Source: Streptomyces lydicus (GTDB lineage Bacteria > Actinomycetota > Actinomycetes > Streptomycetales > Streptomycetaceae). From it: a stretch of DNA of 64,000 nt. The position numbers were made by a program, and so were the translations under genes. This document shows positions 1 to 7,381 of the stretch, in pieces (positions within the stretch are counted from its first letter, which is position 1; each line of letters begins with the position of its first letter). The notes beneath the pieces were generated by a model, which made no database searches, was not told the origin of the DNA, and worked only from the letters and a program-made list of their open reading frames with translations. The stretch is taken from positions 5,518,001 through 5,582,000 of the forward strand of contig NZ_RDTE01000003.1 in assembly GCF_004125265.1 (NCBI RefSeq), given 5' to 3'.

Positions 1-117
1 CCGCACCATCCGGCTCCCGCCGAAGACTTCGAGCTCTGCGGTCTCCTCTGTGGTTTCTTCTGTGGTCTTCGGACGGCTGTGGCTTCAGGCACGTGCGGTC
101 TTCAGCCCCCGAGGTCT

Positions 118-531
118 TCAGCCCCCCGCGCCGTCGCGGCGGTCCGTGCGGGAGCGCACCAGCCGGTGCAGGCCACCGCCCTGTACGGCGTTGACGCCGA
201 CGATCCCGGCCCAGCACAGCAGCAGTCCCGTCTCCCCGGCCTGACTCGCGGCGATCGCGGACAGCGGCACGGCCAGCACCAGCGAGAGCACGGCGAGCCC
301 GAACCGCTCCCAGGAGACCGGGCTGCCGCCCCCGGGACGCGGCGGCCGGACGCCGCGGGCCACCTGGACCTGCTGCTCGGCGAGTTGCCGCCGCACTCGC
401 TGGTCGACGCTCCGCTCCAGCTTCTCCAGGAAGGACTCCAGGAGCTCGGACTCGTACTCCGGCCCCAGTTCCTTGCGCGTCTGGAGGGTCGCGTCGAGTT
501 CCTTGCGCAGCTCGGGGTCATGGTTCGCCAT
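118..531 (-). CDS. Small membrane protein, two C-terminal helices, function unknown
   Basis: I do not recognise a named family. The 137-residue product begins with a charged, probably helical stretch (about residues 5-55, rich in Glu, Leu and Arg, coiled-coil-like). A Pro/Gly linker (about 64-72) follows, then two hydrophobic segments (about 78-96 and 98-114) and a short basic tail. This order suggests a cytoplasmic oligomerising head tied to the membrane by a helical hairpin. The ATG lies 40 nt after the stop of the NCS1 permease on the same strand, so the two are probably co-transcribed. No catalytic motif is visible. It could be an accessory of the permease, but that rests on position only. 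Confidence 0.7.
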   Translation of the reverse strand: MANHDPELRKELDATLQTRKELGPEYESELLESFLEKLERSVDQRVRRQLAEQQVQVARGVRPPRPGGGSPVSWERFGLAVLSLVLAVPLSAIAASQAGETGLLLCWAGIVGVNAVQGGGLHRLVRSRTDRRDGAGG

Positions 532-571
532 GCCGCGAGAATACGGACGCCGGGCGGGTGGCGCGGTAGGG

Positions 572-2029
572 CTAGCCCCCCGATCCGGCCGGATTCCGGT
601 CCTCCTGGGGTGCTGTCGGTGCTGTCGGTGCTGTCGGTGCAGTCGGCGCTGCTGTGGCTGCTGTGGCTGCCGTGCGGGCGGTGTCGCGGCGGGCGGTCAG
701 CCAGTACAGGACGGCGGGTACGGCGAGCCCGACGAGCCAGGAGATATCGGCGCCGCCGAGCGGTGCCACCAGCGGGCCGGTGTAGAAGTGCGTGGCGAGG
801 AACGGGAGCTGGGCGAGCGCCCCGAGGACATAGACCGCCAGCGCCGGTACGTTCCAGGCGCCGTAGCGTCCTGCCGTGTCGCTCAGCGCCGGGATGTCGT
901 AGCGCTCCTTGGAGATCAGGTAGTAGTCGACGAGGTTCACCGCGGACCAGGGCGTGAAGAAGGTCAGCAGGAAGAGCAGGAAGTCCTTGAAGGACGTCAG
1001 GAACGAGTCCTTGCCCAGGAGGGCGACGGTGGTGCCGGCCACCATGATCCCGGCGATGTAGGCGGAGCGGGCGCGCGGGGTGAGGGTCCGCTGCCCGCGG
1101 AAGCCGCTGACGCTGGTGACCAGCGACATGAACCCGCCATAGGTGTTGAGGATGTTGATGGTGAGTTTGCCGAGGGCGATGACGAAGTAGAGGAGCGAGG
1201 CGATCAGGCCCGCGCCGCCCAGGCCGACGATGTAGCTGACCTCGTGGCCCACGAAGGCCGCGGGTGCCGCGGCGGCCGCGAGGGCGCCGAAGGTCATCGA
1301 CCACTGCGAGCCGAGCACGGAGCCGGACAGCGTCCACCAGAACGTGGCGCGTGCCGAGGTGTGCCGCGGCAGGTAGCGCGAGTAGTCCGCGACGTACGGG
1401 CCGAACGCCAGTTGCCAGGAGGCCGAGAGGGAGACGGCGAGCAGGAAGACCGGCAGCGCGAAGCGGTGGTCGGCGAGGAGCGTGCCGAGGTCGGTGCGCT
1501 GCAGCAGCCGGATGCCGAGGTAGACGAAGGCCAGTGCGCAGACCAGGCCGGCGATCTTGCCGAGGGTGTGGATCAGGCGGTAGCCGACGGCCGCGGCAAC
1601 GGCGGTGACCGCGGCGAACAGGACGATCCCGGGAGTCTCGCCGAGGTGCGTCAGCTCGCCGACCGCCTGCCCGGCCAGCACGCTGCCGCTGGCGAAGAAC
1701 CCGATGTACATCACGATGACCAGCGCCAGCGGGACCACCGCGCCGCGCACCCCGAACTGGGCCCGCGAGGTGATCATCTGCGGCAGTCCGAGCCGTGGCC
1801 CCTGGGCGGAATGCAGCGCCATCACCGCACCGCCCAGGAGATTGCCGAGCAGCAGCCCGATCAGCGACCAGAAGGCGTTCGCCCCGAAGACGACGGCCAG
1901 CGCGCCGGTGATGACGGCGGTGATCTGGAGGTTGGCGCCCAGCCAGAGCGTGAACTGGCTGACCGCGCTGCCGTGCCGTTCCTCGTCGGGGACGACGTCG
2001 ATGGAGCGCCGTTCGACCACACCTGCCAT
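572..2029 (-). CDS. NCS1-family cytosine/purine/hydantoin-type permease (CodB-like)
   Basis: This is a 485-residue integral membrane protein with about twelve hydrophobic segments. Its sequence is that of the nucleobase:cation symporter-1 family: a short hydrophilic N-terminus, then a first helix region containing LWLGANLQITAVITGAL, and later YVADYSRYLPR and DYYLISKERYD, which match conserved NCS1 loops. Members import cytosine, uracil, hydantoin, allantoin or other heterocycles by symport; the substrate cannot be read here. I chose the ATG at 2029 because an AAGGCGG ribosome site lies just upstream; longer frames upstream are low-complexity. The last 40 residues are an Ala/Thr/Pro tail encoded by 9-bp repeats. 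Its upstream region carries the same element as the OpuC-type operon about 9 kb away. Confidence 0.88.
   Translation of the reverse strand: MAGVVERRSIDVVPDEERHGSAVSQFTLWLGANLQITAVITGALAVVFGANAFWSLIGLLLGNLLGGAVMALHSAQGPRLGLPQMITSRAQFGVRGAVVPLALVIVMYIGFFASGSVLAGQAVGELTHLGETPGIVLFAAVTAVAAAVGYRLIHTLGKIAGLVCALAFVYLGIRLLQRTDLGTLLADHRFALPVFLLAVSLSASWQLAFGPYVADYSRYLPRHTSARATFWWTLSGSVLGSQWSMTFGALAAAAAPAAFVGHEVSYIVGLGGAGLIASLLYFVIALGKLTINILNTYGGFMSLVTSVSGFRGQRTLTPRARSAYIAGIMVAGTTVALLGKDSFLTSFKDFLLFLLTFFTPWSAVNLVDYYLISKERYDIPALSDTAGRYGAWNVPALAVYVLGALAQLPFLATHFYTGPLVAPLGGADISWLVGLAVPAVLYWLTARRDTARTAATAATAAPTAPTAPTAPTAPQEDRNPAGSGG
612..669. repeat. 9-bp tandem repeats in the 3' end of the permease gene
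   Basis: Three exact copies of GCTGTCGGT (612-638) are followed by a degenerate copy and then by GCTGTGGCT-type units to about 669. The unit length keeps the reading frame, and on the minus strand the repeats encode an Ala-Pro-Thr rich cytoplasmic tail. Copy number could vary between strains without breaking the gene. Confidence 0.8.
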
Positions 2030-2050
2030 GAGTCCGCCTTGCGTCGCCGC

Positions 2051-2101
2051 CTGTATGGATTCATGCAGGATCGATGGCGGTGAATGGAAGGTCAATAGGT
2101 G
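2051..2101 (-). promoter_or_regulatory. Shared promoter/operator element upstream of the NCS1 permease
   Basis: Read on the plus strand, a near-palindrome CTGTATGGATTCATGCAG (2051-2068) is followed by GTGAAT (2080-2085) and GTCAATAGGTG (2091-2101). On the gene strand the last part gives TATTGAC, a plausible -35 TTGAC. The palindrome then lies over the expected -10/+1 region, 22-39 nt before the start codon, where a repressor would act. The same three blocks with the same outer spacing occur at 11024-11074. The binding protein is unknown. Confidence 0.65.
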
Positions 2102-2117
2102 CGGAGTAATTCGTGGT

Positions 2118-2230
2118 GGCGGGCGGGCGGGCGGGCGGGTCCGGTCGGTCCGGGCAGGTCGGGGTGGGGCTGAGTGGTCCAGGTGGTCCGGGTGGGTCTG
2201 AGTGGTCCGGGTGATCCGGGCGGGGCCGGC
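2118..2230. repeat. Low-complexity GC-rich spacer with short repeats
   Basis: About five GGCG units run from 2118 to 2139, followed to about 2230 by repeated TGGTCCGGGTG-like words. The stretch lies between the cysteine-dioxygenase-like gene and the NCS1 permease promoter. I see no gene in it. Confidence 0.6.
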
Positions 2231-2304
2231 CGGTGCCGGCCCGCACTCGGCCGCCGCCGAGGGGCCGGGCCCCGGTCCGCCGCCTGAGCGCCCGGCCCGG
2301 CCGT

Positions 2305-2865
2305 TCAGGCCGCGGTCGTCGTCCCGTCCGCCGGCCGCAGCTCGTCCGCGTAGGAGACCGAGACCCGGCGCATCAGCCCGTCCGCGGTGATGTCGTACTG
2401 GCCCAGCCGCCACAGCGGCGGCGAGTAGGCGTGCACCGACACCGCATCGTCGCTCGCCCCGGTGAGCCGGTGGATGTGGTCCGGGCCGAAGGCGAAGGAG
2501 GAGCCCGCGCCGACCGTGGTGGCCAGGTGCTCGCCGCCGATCCGGGGGTTGGACTCGGTCAGTACGCCCTGGACGACCCGGACCGCCCCGGAGGAGAGGT
2601 CGTGGTCGTGCCAGCCGGTGTCGTTCTGCCGGGTCCAGCACAGCAGCCAGACGTCGACGAACTCGTCGCGGTGCAGGGAGGCGTAGTGGCGCTCGGTGTC
2701 CGAGAAGGCGACCTGTTCACGCCACAGGTCCGGCCGGGTGGCGAGCTCTTCGACCAGGTCCTGCAGCTCGCGCCGGTCGAGGTTGCGCTCGGGCAGTGCG
2801 GTGAACGGCTCCTCGCCGTCGGAGACCTCTCGGGCGGTGGCGGCCGGGGAGGTGCGGTACGTCAT
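2305..2865 (-). CDS. Cysteine dioxygenase-family cupin protein
   Basis: This 186-residue protein is of bacterial cysteine dioxygenase size. Cupin motif 1 is seen as GWHDHDLSSGAVRVVQG, with the two iron-ligand histidines of HDH, and motif 2 as GPDHIHRL with the third histidine, followed by AVSVHAYSPPL, typical of the family. The known reaction is oxygenation of a thiol (L-cysteine to cysteine sulfinate, or a related thiol acid) by a mononuclear non-haem iron centre in the cytoplasm. The start is set by AAAGGAG upstream and by a 4-bp overlap with the amidohydrolase stop, indicating translational coupling. The substrate is not proven; related cupins act on 3-mercaptopropionate or other thiols. 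Confidence 0.85.
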   Translation of the reverse strand: MTYRTSPAATAREVSDGEEPFTALPERNLDRRELQDLVEELATRPDLWREQVAFSDTERHYASLHRDEFVDVWLLCWTRQNDTGWHDHDLSSGAVRVVQGVLTESNPRIGGEHLATTVGAGSSFAFGPDHIHRLTGASDDAVSVHAYSPPLWRLGQYDITADGLMRRVSVSYADELRPADGTTTAA

Positions 2866-3779
2866 GGGCGGGCTCCTTTCGTCGGGCCCAGCAGGCGGGC
2901 CGGGTTGGCGGTGCGCAGGGCGTGCACGGCGGCCTGCGCGCCGAGGTCGGGGAGGACGGGCTCGGCATAGGGGCGGTCGCTGCCGCTGACGACGACATCG
3001 ATGCCCGCCGCCCGGACCAGCGCGTCGACCGCACGGGTTCCGTACGAGGACGTCTCGTAGAACGCCTTGCAGTCCACCCGGCCGCGGTCCCGGCCGCCGC
3101 CGCGGGCGACCAGCCGTTCGCCGTGCAGCGGGGCCAGGCCGGCCAGGGCCGCGAAGCAGACCCGCAGGTCCGGGTGGCGCGGCCGGCCGAAGGCGCGGAA
3201 GGCGAACCACGAGGCGTGCAGCTGCTGGAGGTAGGGGACCAGGGCGGGCCACCAGGCGGGGGCGTCCCGGTCCGCGGCCGGGGCCGGGCCGGGGTGGACG
3301 AACAGCGGCGCGTCCCGCTCGGCGACGGCGTCCAGCAGCGGTGCGCAGCGGGCCCATCCGGCGGCGTCGAGCAGGGCGGTGGCGGGCAGTTGCAGCCCCA
3401 CGCAGCCGCGGGCCAGCTCGCGCCGCAGCGCGTCGGGGTCCGGGTCGGGTGCGGACAGGCAGGCCGAGGCCCAGACGCCGAAGGGGGCGGGCAGGTCCAG
3501 CGCGCCGTCGTGGAAGGCGGCGAGCAGGGGTGCGGCCTCGGCGGGCGGCAGGTATTCGATGCCGAGCGGGCTGGAGAGCGACACCAGGGCCAGATCGAGG
3601 CCGTCGGCACGGGCGAGCCGGGCGCGGGCCGCGATGTCGTGGTCGGCGGGATCGACGGCGTACGGGGGCTCGCCCGGCAGGTGCAGCGTCCAGCCGTCCA
3701 GCCGCGGCGGTGCACTGCGGGACCGCAGCAGCGCGAGGAATCCGGGCGGCCAGAGGTGCTGGTGGACGTCGGTGGGCAC
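2862..3779 (-). CDS. Amidohydrolase-2 family TIM-barrel hydrolase/decarboxylase
   Basis: This 305-residue protein of the amidohydrolase-related (PF04909-like) superfamily acts in the cytoplasm. The N-terminus MPTDVHQHLWPPGFL has the H-x-H metal motif. FVHPG in the middle supplies a further likely metal histidine, and VVVSGSDRPYAEP near the C-terminus holds the conserved aspartate. Family members include ACMSD-type decarboxylases and lactonases; which reaction applies is not readable. The GTG start has a strong GGAGG site upstream. It is first in a two-gene operon, overlaps the cysteine-dioxygenase-like gene by 4 bp, and is divergent from a LacI-type regulator, suggesting a small catabolic unit under that regulator. 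Confidence 0.8.
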   Translation of the reverse strand: MPTDVHQHLWPPGFLALLRSRSAPPRLDGWTLHLPGEPPYAVDPADHDIAARARLARADGLDLALVSLSSPLGIEYLPPAEAAPLLAAFHDGALDLPAPFGVWASACLSAPDPDPDALRRELARGCVGLQLPATALLDAAGWARCAPLLDAVAERDAPLFVHPGPAPAADRDAPAWWPALVPYLQQLHASWFAFRAFGRPRHPDLRVCFAALAGLAPLHGERLVARGGGRDRGRVDCKAFYETSSYGTRAVDALVRAAGIDVVVSGSDRPYAEPVLPDLGAQAAVHALRTANPARLLGPTKGARP

Positions 3780-3895
3780 GAGCCTCCCTCGGGGTGTGGG
3801 CGGTGGTGTGGGCGTTGGTGCGGTGGGGCGGGGCGGCGCGCGTCGTCGTGGCCCGCGCCCCGGACCGCTCGCTCCACCGCCGTGCTCAACCGCGT

Positions 3896-3938
3896 GCTTA
3901 ACCGCTTCACTGATGCGTTTAAGTGAAACGCTTAACCG
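3896..3938. promoter_or_regulatory. Candidate LacI operator between amidohydrolase operon and lacI-type gene
   Basis: The direct repeat GCTTAACCG occurs at 3896-3904 and 3930-3938. An imperfect inverted repeat GTTTAAG (3917-3923) / CTTAAC (3931-3936) lies between. This AT-richer block stands out in a very GC-rich divergent intergenic region. LacI-family regulators usually bind imperfect palindromes of about this size near their own gene. Confidence 0.45.
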
Positions 3939-4052
3939 ACGACGCTGTCAAGGCCCTGCCGGATCCGGCGGGCCGTTGCCGCCCCGGGGTGCCGCCCGGC
4001 GGGCGCCGCATCGTGACCGGCTGCCGCGCCCTCCTTGGGTAGGCTTCCGGAC

Positions 4053-5090
4053 ATGGCCAGGCCCAATAAGCGCACCACCCTCCGCGAGGTGGCCGAGGCC
4101 ACCGGCCTCTCCACCGCGGCCGTCTCCTACGCGTTGCGCGGCAAGCACGTCTCCAAGGAAACCGAGGAGCGGGTGCGCAAGGCCGCCGCCGAGCTCGGCT
4201 ACGAGGCCGATCCGATCGCCCGCGCCCTCGCCAGCGGCCGTACGAGCACGGTCGGGGTGCTCGCCGGTGATCTGCAGGACCTCTGGCAGCAGCAGCTGAT
4301 GGCGGCGATAGGGCGTGAGCTGCTGGCCGGCGACCGCTATGCGCTGATCCTCGACGCGGGCGGCGACCCCGGACGGGAGCTGGCCCTCGCCAAGCAGCTG
4401 CGCGACCAGCGGGTGGACGGCCTGCTGGTCTCGCCCGTCGACCCGTCCGCCGAGGGCTGGTCGGCGATCGCCGACGCGGTGCCGGTGGTCTCCATCGGCG
4501 ACGCCCTCAGCCGGGCCCGTACGGCGGGCGAAGTGCTCTTCGACAACCGGGCCGGCATCGATGCCGTCCTGGACTACCTCCGGGGGCTGGGGCACCGCCG
4601 GGTCACCGTGCTGACCCCCACCGGCCCGTCCACCCCCGACCGCCCCGCCGACGTCTATGTGCGCGAGGCCGCCGACCGGCTCGGCATCGAGGCCGAAGTC
4701 CTGCCCTGTCCGCAGGAGTTGGGGGAGGCGACCGCGATGGCCCGCCGGGTCCTGGCCAACAGCCCGGACGGCCGCCGTCCGGCCGGTCCCGTCCCGGTCA
4801 CCGCCGTCTTCTGCTTCTCCGACTCCATCGCCTACGGCGTCTACGCGGCCGCCGCCGAGGCCTCCCTCACCGTCGGCCGTGACCTCTCGGTCGTCGGCTT
4901 CGACGACCACCCCGTCTCCCGGGTCCTCACCCCGCCCCTGACCACCGTCGACTGGGGCCTGAGCGAGATCGCCAAGGAGGCCGCCCGCCTCGCGGTCGCC
5001 GCCATCGAGGGCCGCCGGGTCCGCCGCAAGCGCATCCTGTGCGCCCCGCGCCTCTCGGAACGGGGGTCGGCGGTGGCGGCGCGGCGGTAG
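4053..5090 (+). CDS. LacI-family transcriptional regulator
   Basis: This is a 345-residue LacI/GalR repressor. The helix-turn-helix and hinge are at about residues 4-55 (TLREVAEATGLSTAAVSYAL, then LGYEADPIARALASGRT). A periplasmic-binding-protein-like ligand domain follows, with VGVLAGDL opening it, VDGLLVSP in the middle and VVGFDDHPVSRVLTPPLTTV near the end. I chose the start at MARPNKRTT because TAGGCT (4040-4045) lies 7 nt upstream, fitting a leaderless transcript. Divergence from the amidohydrolase/cysteine-dioxygenase operon makes that operon the likely target. The ligand is unknown. Confidence 0.9.
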   Translation: MARPNKRTTLREVAEATGLSTAAVSYALRGKHVSKETEERVRKAAAELGYEADPIARALASGRTSTVGVLAGDLQDLWQQQLMAAIGRELLAGDRYALILDAGGDPGRELALAKQLRDQRVDGLLVSPVDPSAEGWSAIADAVPVVSIGDALSRARTAGEVLFDNRAGIDAVLDYLRGLGHRRVTVLTPTGPSTPDRPADVYVREAADRLGIEAEVLPCPQELGEATAMARRVLANSPDGRRPAGPVPVTAVFCFSDSIAYGVYAAAAEASLTVGRDLSVVGFDDHPVSRVLTPPLTTVDWGLSEIAKEAARLAVAAIEGRRVRRKRILCAPRLSERGSAVAARR

Positions 5091-5268
5091 CGGGGCACCC
5101 GAAAGGCCTTCCTGTGGCCCGCAGGTGGCGCCCCGTCAGCTCGCTCGATTGCCGAACTTCCCCGTAAGCGGCCGCGTTTACCCCGAAATTACTTGCTATG
5201 GATCTTGCATTTGCGACGTCACCCATAGGCTGATCAAGGAATCGATCCACACGGGGAAACGGGGATAT

Positions 5269-5820
5269 ATGAGGTTCCGTAAGACCGCTGCGACCGCACT
5301 CACCGCACTGACCCTTACGGGGATGGCCGGTCCTGCCTCCGCGCACAGTGCGCCGCATTCCGCGAAATCGGTGAGTTCCGTCAAGGGCTTCAAGCTGAAG
5401 TCGCTCAGGTCGCCGGACGCCAAAACGCTGACGGCCACCCTTTCCATGCCCGCCGGGTACCACTTCACCGTGGCCGGCAAGAAGCTGGAGCTGGTCGGTC
5501 CCGGCCATCGGACGGTCGGTTCGCTGGGCACCGCCATCAAACTGAAGAACGGCAAGACGGCGCACGTCAGCTACCGTGCCGAGGGCGCCACGGTGACCGT
5601 GCGGGCGACCCGTAGCTTCCGGGATCTCGGCGTCACCGCGCGGAGCGTGGCGGCCGAGAGCTACGCCGAGTGCGCCGACGGCAAGATCAAGGATTATGTG
5701 GTGTCCGGCGGGATAGGCGGCTGTATAGCGGGCGCCGAGACCGGGTGTGCCGCGGGCGCCACGGCGGGGGCTTTCGGAGGCCTGGTATCCGGCGCGGTGC
5801 TTTCGCTTTCCGATTGCTGA
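5269..5820 (+). CDS. Secreted protein with Gly/Ala/Cys-rich bacteriocin-like C-terminus
   Basis: This 183-residue product has a clear Sec signal peptide: MRFRKTAAT, a hydrophobic core, and cleavage near GPASA-HS at about residue 25. The middle (about 30-130) is hydrophilic and beta-rich. The last 45 residues hold four cysteines and a Gly/Ala-rich hydrophobic segment containing SGGIGGCIAGAETGC and GATAGAFGGLVSG. Such helical GxxxG-rich tails are seen in class II bacteriocins and halocin-C8-type precursors. The ATG at 5269 is preceded by CGGGGAAACGGGG, and TAGGCT at 5226-5231 may be its -10. A 53-residue two-helix protein follows 47 nt later. The antimicrobial role is inference; another secreted or membrane-inserted peptide is possible. 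Confidence 0.75.
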   Translation: MRFRKTAATALTALTLTGMAGPASAHSAPHSAKSVSSVKGFKLKSLRSPDAKTLTATLSMPAGYHFTVAGKKLELVGPGHRTVGSLGTAIKLKNGKTAHVSYRAEGATVTVRATRSFRDLGVTARSVAAESYAECADGKIKDYVVSGGIGGCIAGAETGCAAGATAGAFGGLVSGAVLSLSDC

Positions 5821-5867
5821 TGGCGGGCAAGCGCTGTTGACGGGCAAGTGCTGAAGATGGGCAAGAA

Positions 5868-6029
5868 ATGAGAAAGGCGCTGATCGCCGGAGTTCTCGTG
5901 GTCGTGGTCGTTTTCGCGCTCACGCACACCGTGTTCTCCGGATTGACGGAACCTGCCCGGCTCGGGCTGAGCATCGTGGCCGGAGCGGTCGTCGGAGGGG
6001 TGTTGCGCGGCGTGCAGTTGCGCAGATGA
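5868..6029 (+). CDS. Tiny two-helix membrane protein, possible immunity partner
   Basis: A 53-codon frame starts MRKALIAGVLVVVVVFALTH. The first hydrophobic segment spans residues 4-18; a second (about 32-46, LGLSIVAGAVVGGVL) precedes a basic end LRGVQLRR. It lies 47 nt after the secreted Gly/Ala/Cys-rich gene on the same strand, and a strong terminator follows 14 nt after its stop, so the two genes form one closed unit. Small hydrophobic proteins next to bacteriocin genes often give immunity; that is an inference here. The ribosome site is weak, so expression is not certain. Confidence 0.6.
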   Translation: MRKALIAGVLVVVVVFALTHTVFSGLTEPARLGLSIVAGAVVGGVLRGVQLRR

Positions 6030-6042
6030 CCTGAGACGCGGG

Positions 6043-6075
6043 GGCGGGCCGGACCGTGGGGTCCGGCCCGCCTTT
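6043..6075 (+). terminator. Intrinsic terminator after the secreted peptide/two-helix protein unit
   Basis: There is a perfect 13-bp stem, GGCGGGCCGGACC (6043-6055) with GGTCCGGCCCGCC (6060-6072), a 4-nt loop, then TTT. Confidence 0.85.
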
Positions 6076-6250
6076 GCGTCGTTCCACCGGGGGCGGCTCC
6101 CGGGGTCTCCCGCGTCCCGGTTCCCCGGGTTCTTACGCGACCGGCCCCCGGCTGCGGAGCCCCGTGCCGAGGAGCAGACTGGTGCGGGATGCTCCGGTAG
6201 CGTCGGGCGCGTGCCGGCGGTCGGCCGACGGGCGGATGGGTGGGTCCTCG

Positions 6251-7324
6251 ATGAAACGGTCCTCGACGAGCGGAACCACGGCGGACGGCGGGGCCGGACC
6301 GGTGGCCGGCGGCACGGGCCGCCCGCCCCGGACCGAGCCCGCGGACGCGAAGGAACCCGTGGCCCGGCAGGAGCCCGTGGACCGGCTGGAGGCCCACCGC
6401 ACCGAGCTGACCGGCTACTGCTACCGGATGCTGGGCTCGGCGTTCGAGGCCGAGGACGCCGTGCAGGAGACGATGGTGCGGGCCTGGCGGGCCTACGACC
6501 GGTTCGAGGGGCGGGCGTCCCTGCGGTCCTGGCTCTACCGGATCGCCACGAATGTGTGCCTGGACCTGCTCAAGGGTGGTCAGCGCCGGGCCCGGCCGAT
6601 GGATCTCGCCTCCCCGTCGAGCGTGGACGGCCCCATCGGCACCGGCCTGCCCGAGGCGACCTGGATCGGGCCCGTACCGGACCAGCGGGTGCTGGCGTCC
6701 GCGGCGGACCCGGCGGAGACCGCCGTCGCCCGGGAGTCGGTCCGCCTGGCGTTCATCGCCGCGCTGCAGCGGCTGGCGCCCCGGCAGCGGGCGGTGCTGA
6801 TCCTGAGGGAAGTGCTCAGCTGGTCGGCGAGTGAGGTCGCCGAGCTGCTGGGCAGCTCGGTCGCCTCGGTCAACAGCGCCCTGCAGCGGGCCCGCGCGAC
6901 GCTCGCCGCCTCCGGTGACGCCGCCGACGTGGTGCGGCAGCCGCTGGACGACGCCCAGCAGGCGCTGCTGCGGCGCTATGTCGACGCCTTCGAACGGTTC
7001 GACATGGACGCGCTCACGGCCGTGCTGCACGAGGACTCCACGCTCTCCATGCCGCCGCTGGAGCTGTGGCTGCGCGGCCGCGAGGACATCGTGAAGTGGA
7101 TGCTGGGGCCGGGCTGCGGCTGCGAGGGGTCGCGTCTGGTGCCGGTCGCGGCGAACGGCCGGCCGGCGTTCGGGCAGTACCGCGCGGACGGCACGCCCTG
7201 GGCGATCCAGGTCATCGAGACGGCGGAGGGCCGGGTCACCGCGCTGCAGTGCTTCCTGGACACCGAGCGGCTGTTCCCGCTGTTCGGCCTGCCGCTCCGG
7301 CACGGCGGCCCGCCGCCCGGGTGA
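6251..7324 (+). CDS. ECF sigma factor with SnoaL-like C-terminal domain (TIGR02960/SigG-like)
   Basis: This is a 357-residue extracytoplasmic-function sigma factor. Region 2 (about residues 45-115) contains GYCYRMLGSAFEAEDAVQE and SWLYRIATNVCLDLL. Region 4 (about 165-220) contains RQRAVLILREVLSWSASEVA and SVASVNSALQRARATL. About 120 further residues resemble the NTF2/SnoaL fold: RRYVDAFERFDMDALTAVLH, then DSTLSMPPLELWLRGREDI. Such extensions are known to modulate activity in sigma factors without a classical anti-sigma partner, and no anti-sigma gene is adjacent. I chose the ATG at 6251; 6236 is an in-frame alternative. The first about 40 residues are low-complexity. The trigger and regulon cannot be read. 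Confidence 0.88.
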   Translation: MKRSSTSGTTADGGAGPVAGGTGRPPRTEPADAKEPVARQEPVDRLEAHRTELTGYCYRMLGSAFEAEDAVQETMVRAWRAYDRFEGRASLRSWLYRIATNVCLDLLKGGQRRARPMDLASPSSVDGPIGTGLPEATWIGPVPDQRVLASAADPAETAVARESVRLAFIAALQRLAPRQRAVLILREVLSWSASEVAELLGSSVASVNSALQRARATLAASGDAADVVRQPLDDAQQALLRRYVDAFERFDMDALTAVLHEDSTLSMPPLELWLRGREDIVKWMLGPGCGCEGSRLVPVAANGRPAFGQYRADGTPWAIQVIETAEGRVTALQCFLDTERLFPLFGLPLRHGGPPPG

Positions 7325-7381
7325 GGCCCGCCGCCCGGGTGAGGCGTGCGGTGGCGCGAGGCGTGCGGCCGCCGCCGGGGC

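Noticed and set aside
1..117. An ATG on the minus strand at position 9 with GGGAG upstream, possibly the first codons of a gene running off the left edge, and repeated GTCTTCAG words at 60-120.
   Set aside because: Only three codons are inside the window; nothing can be supported from so little. The repeated words are short and may be chance in a low-complexity gap.
572..2641. A much longer frame for the NCS1 permease reaching to 2641.
   Set aside because: The extra 204 codons are Pro/Arg-rich low-complexity sequence running through the promoter element and into the cysteine-dioxygenase gene; the ribosome site supports 2029.
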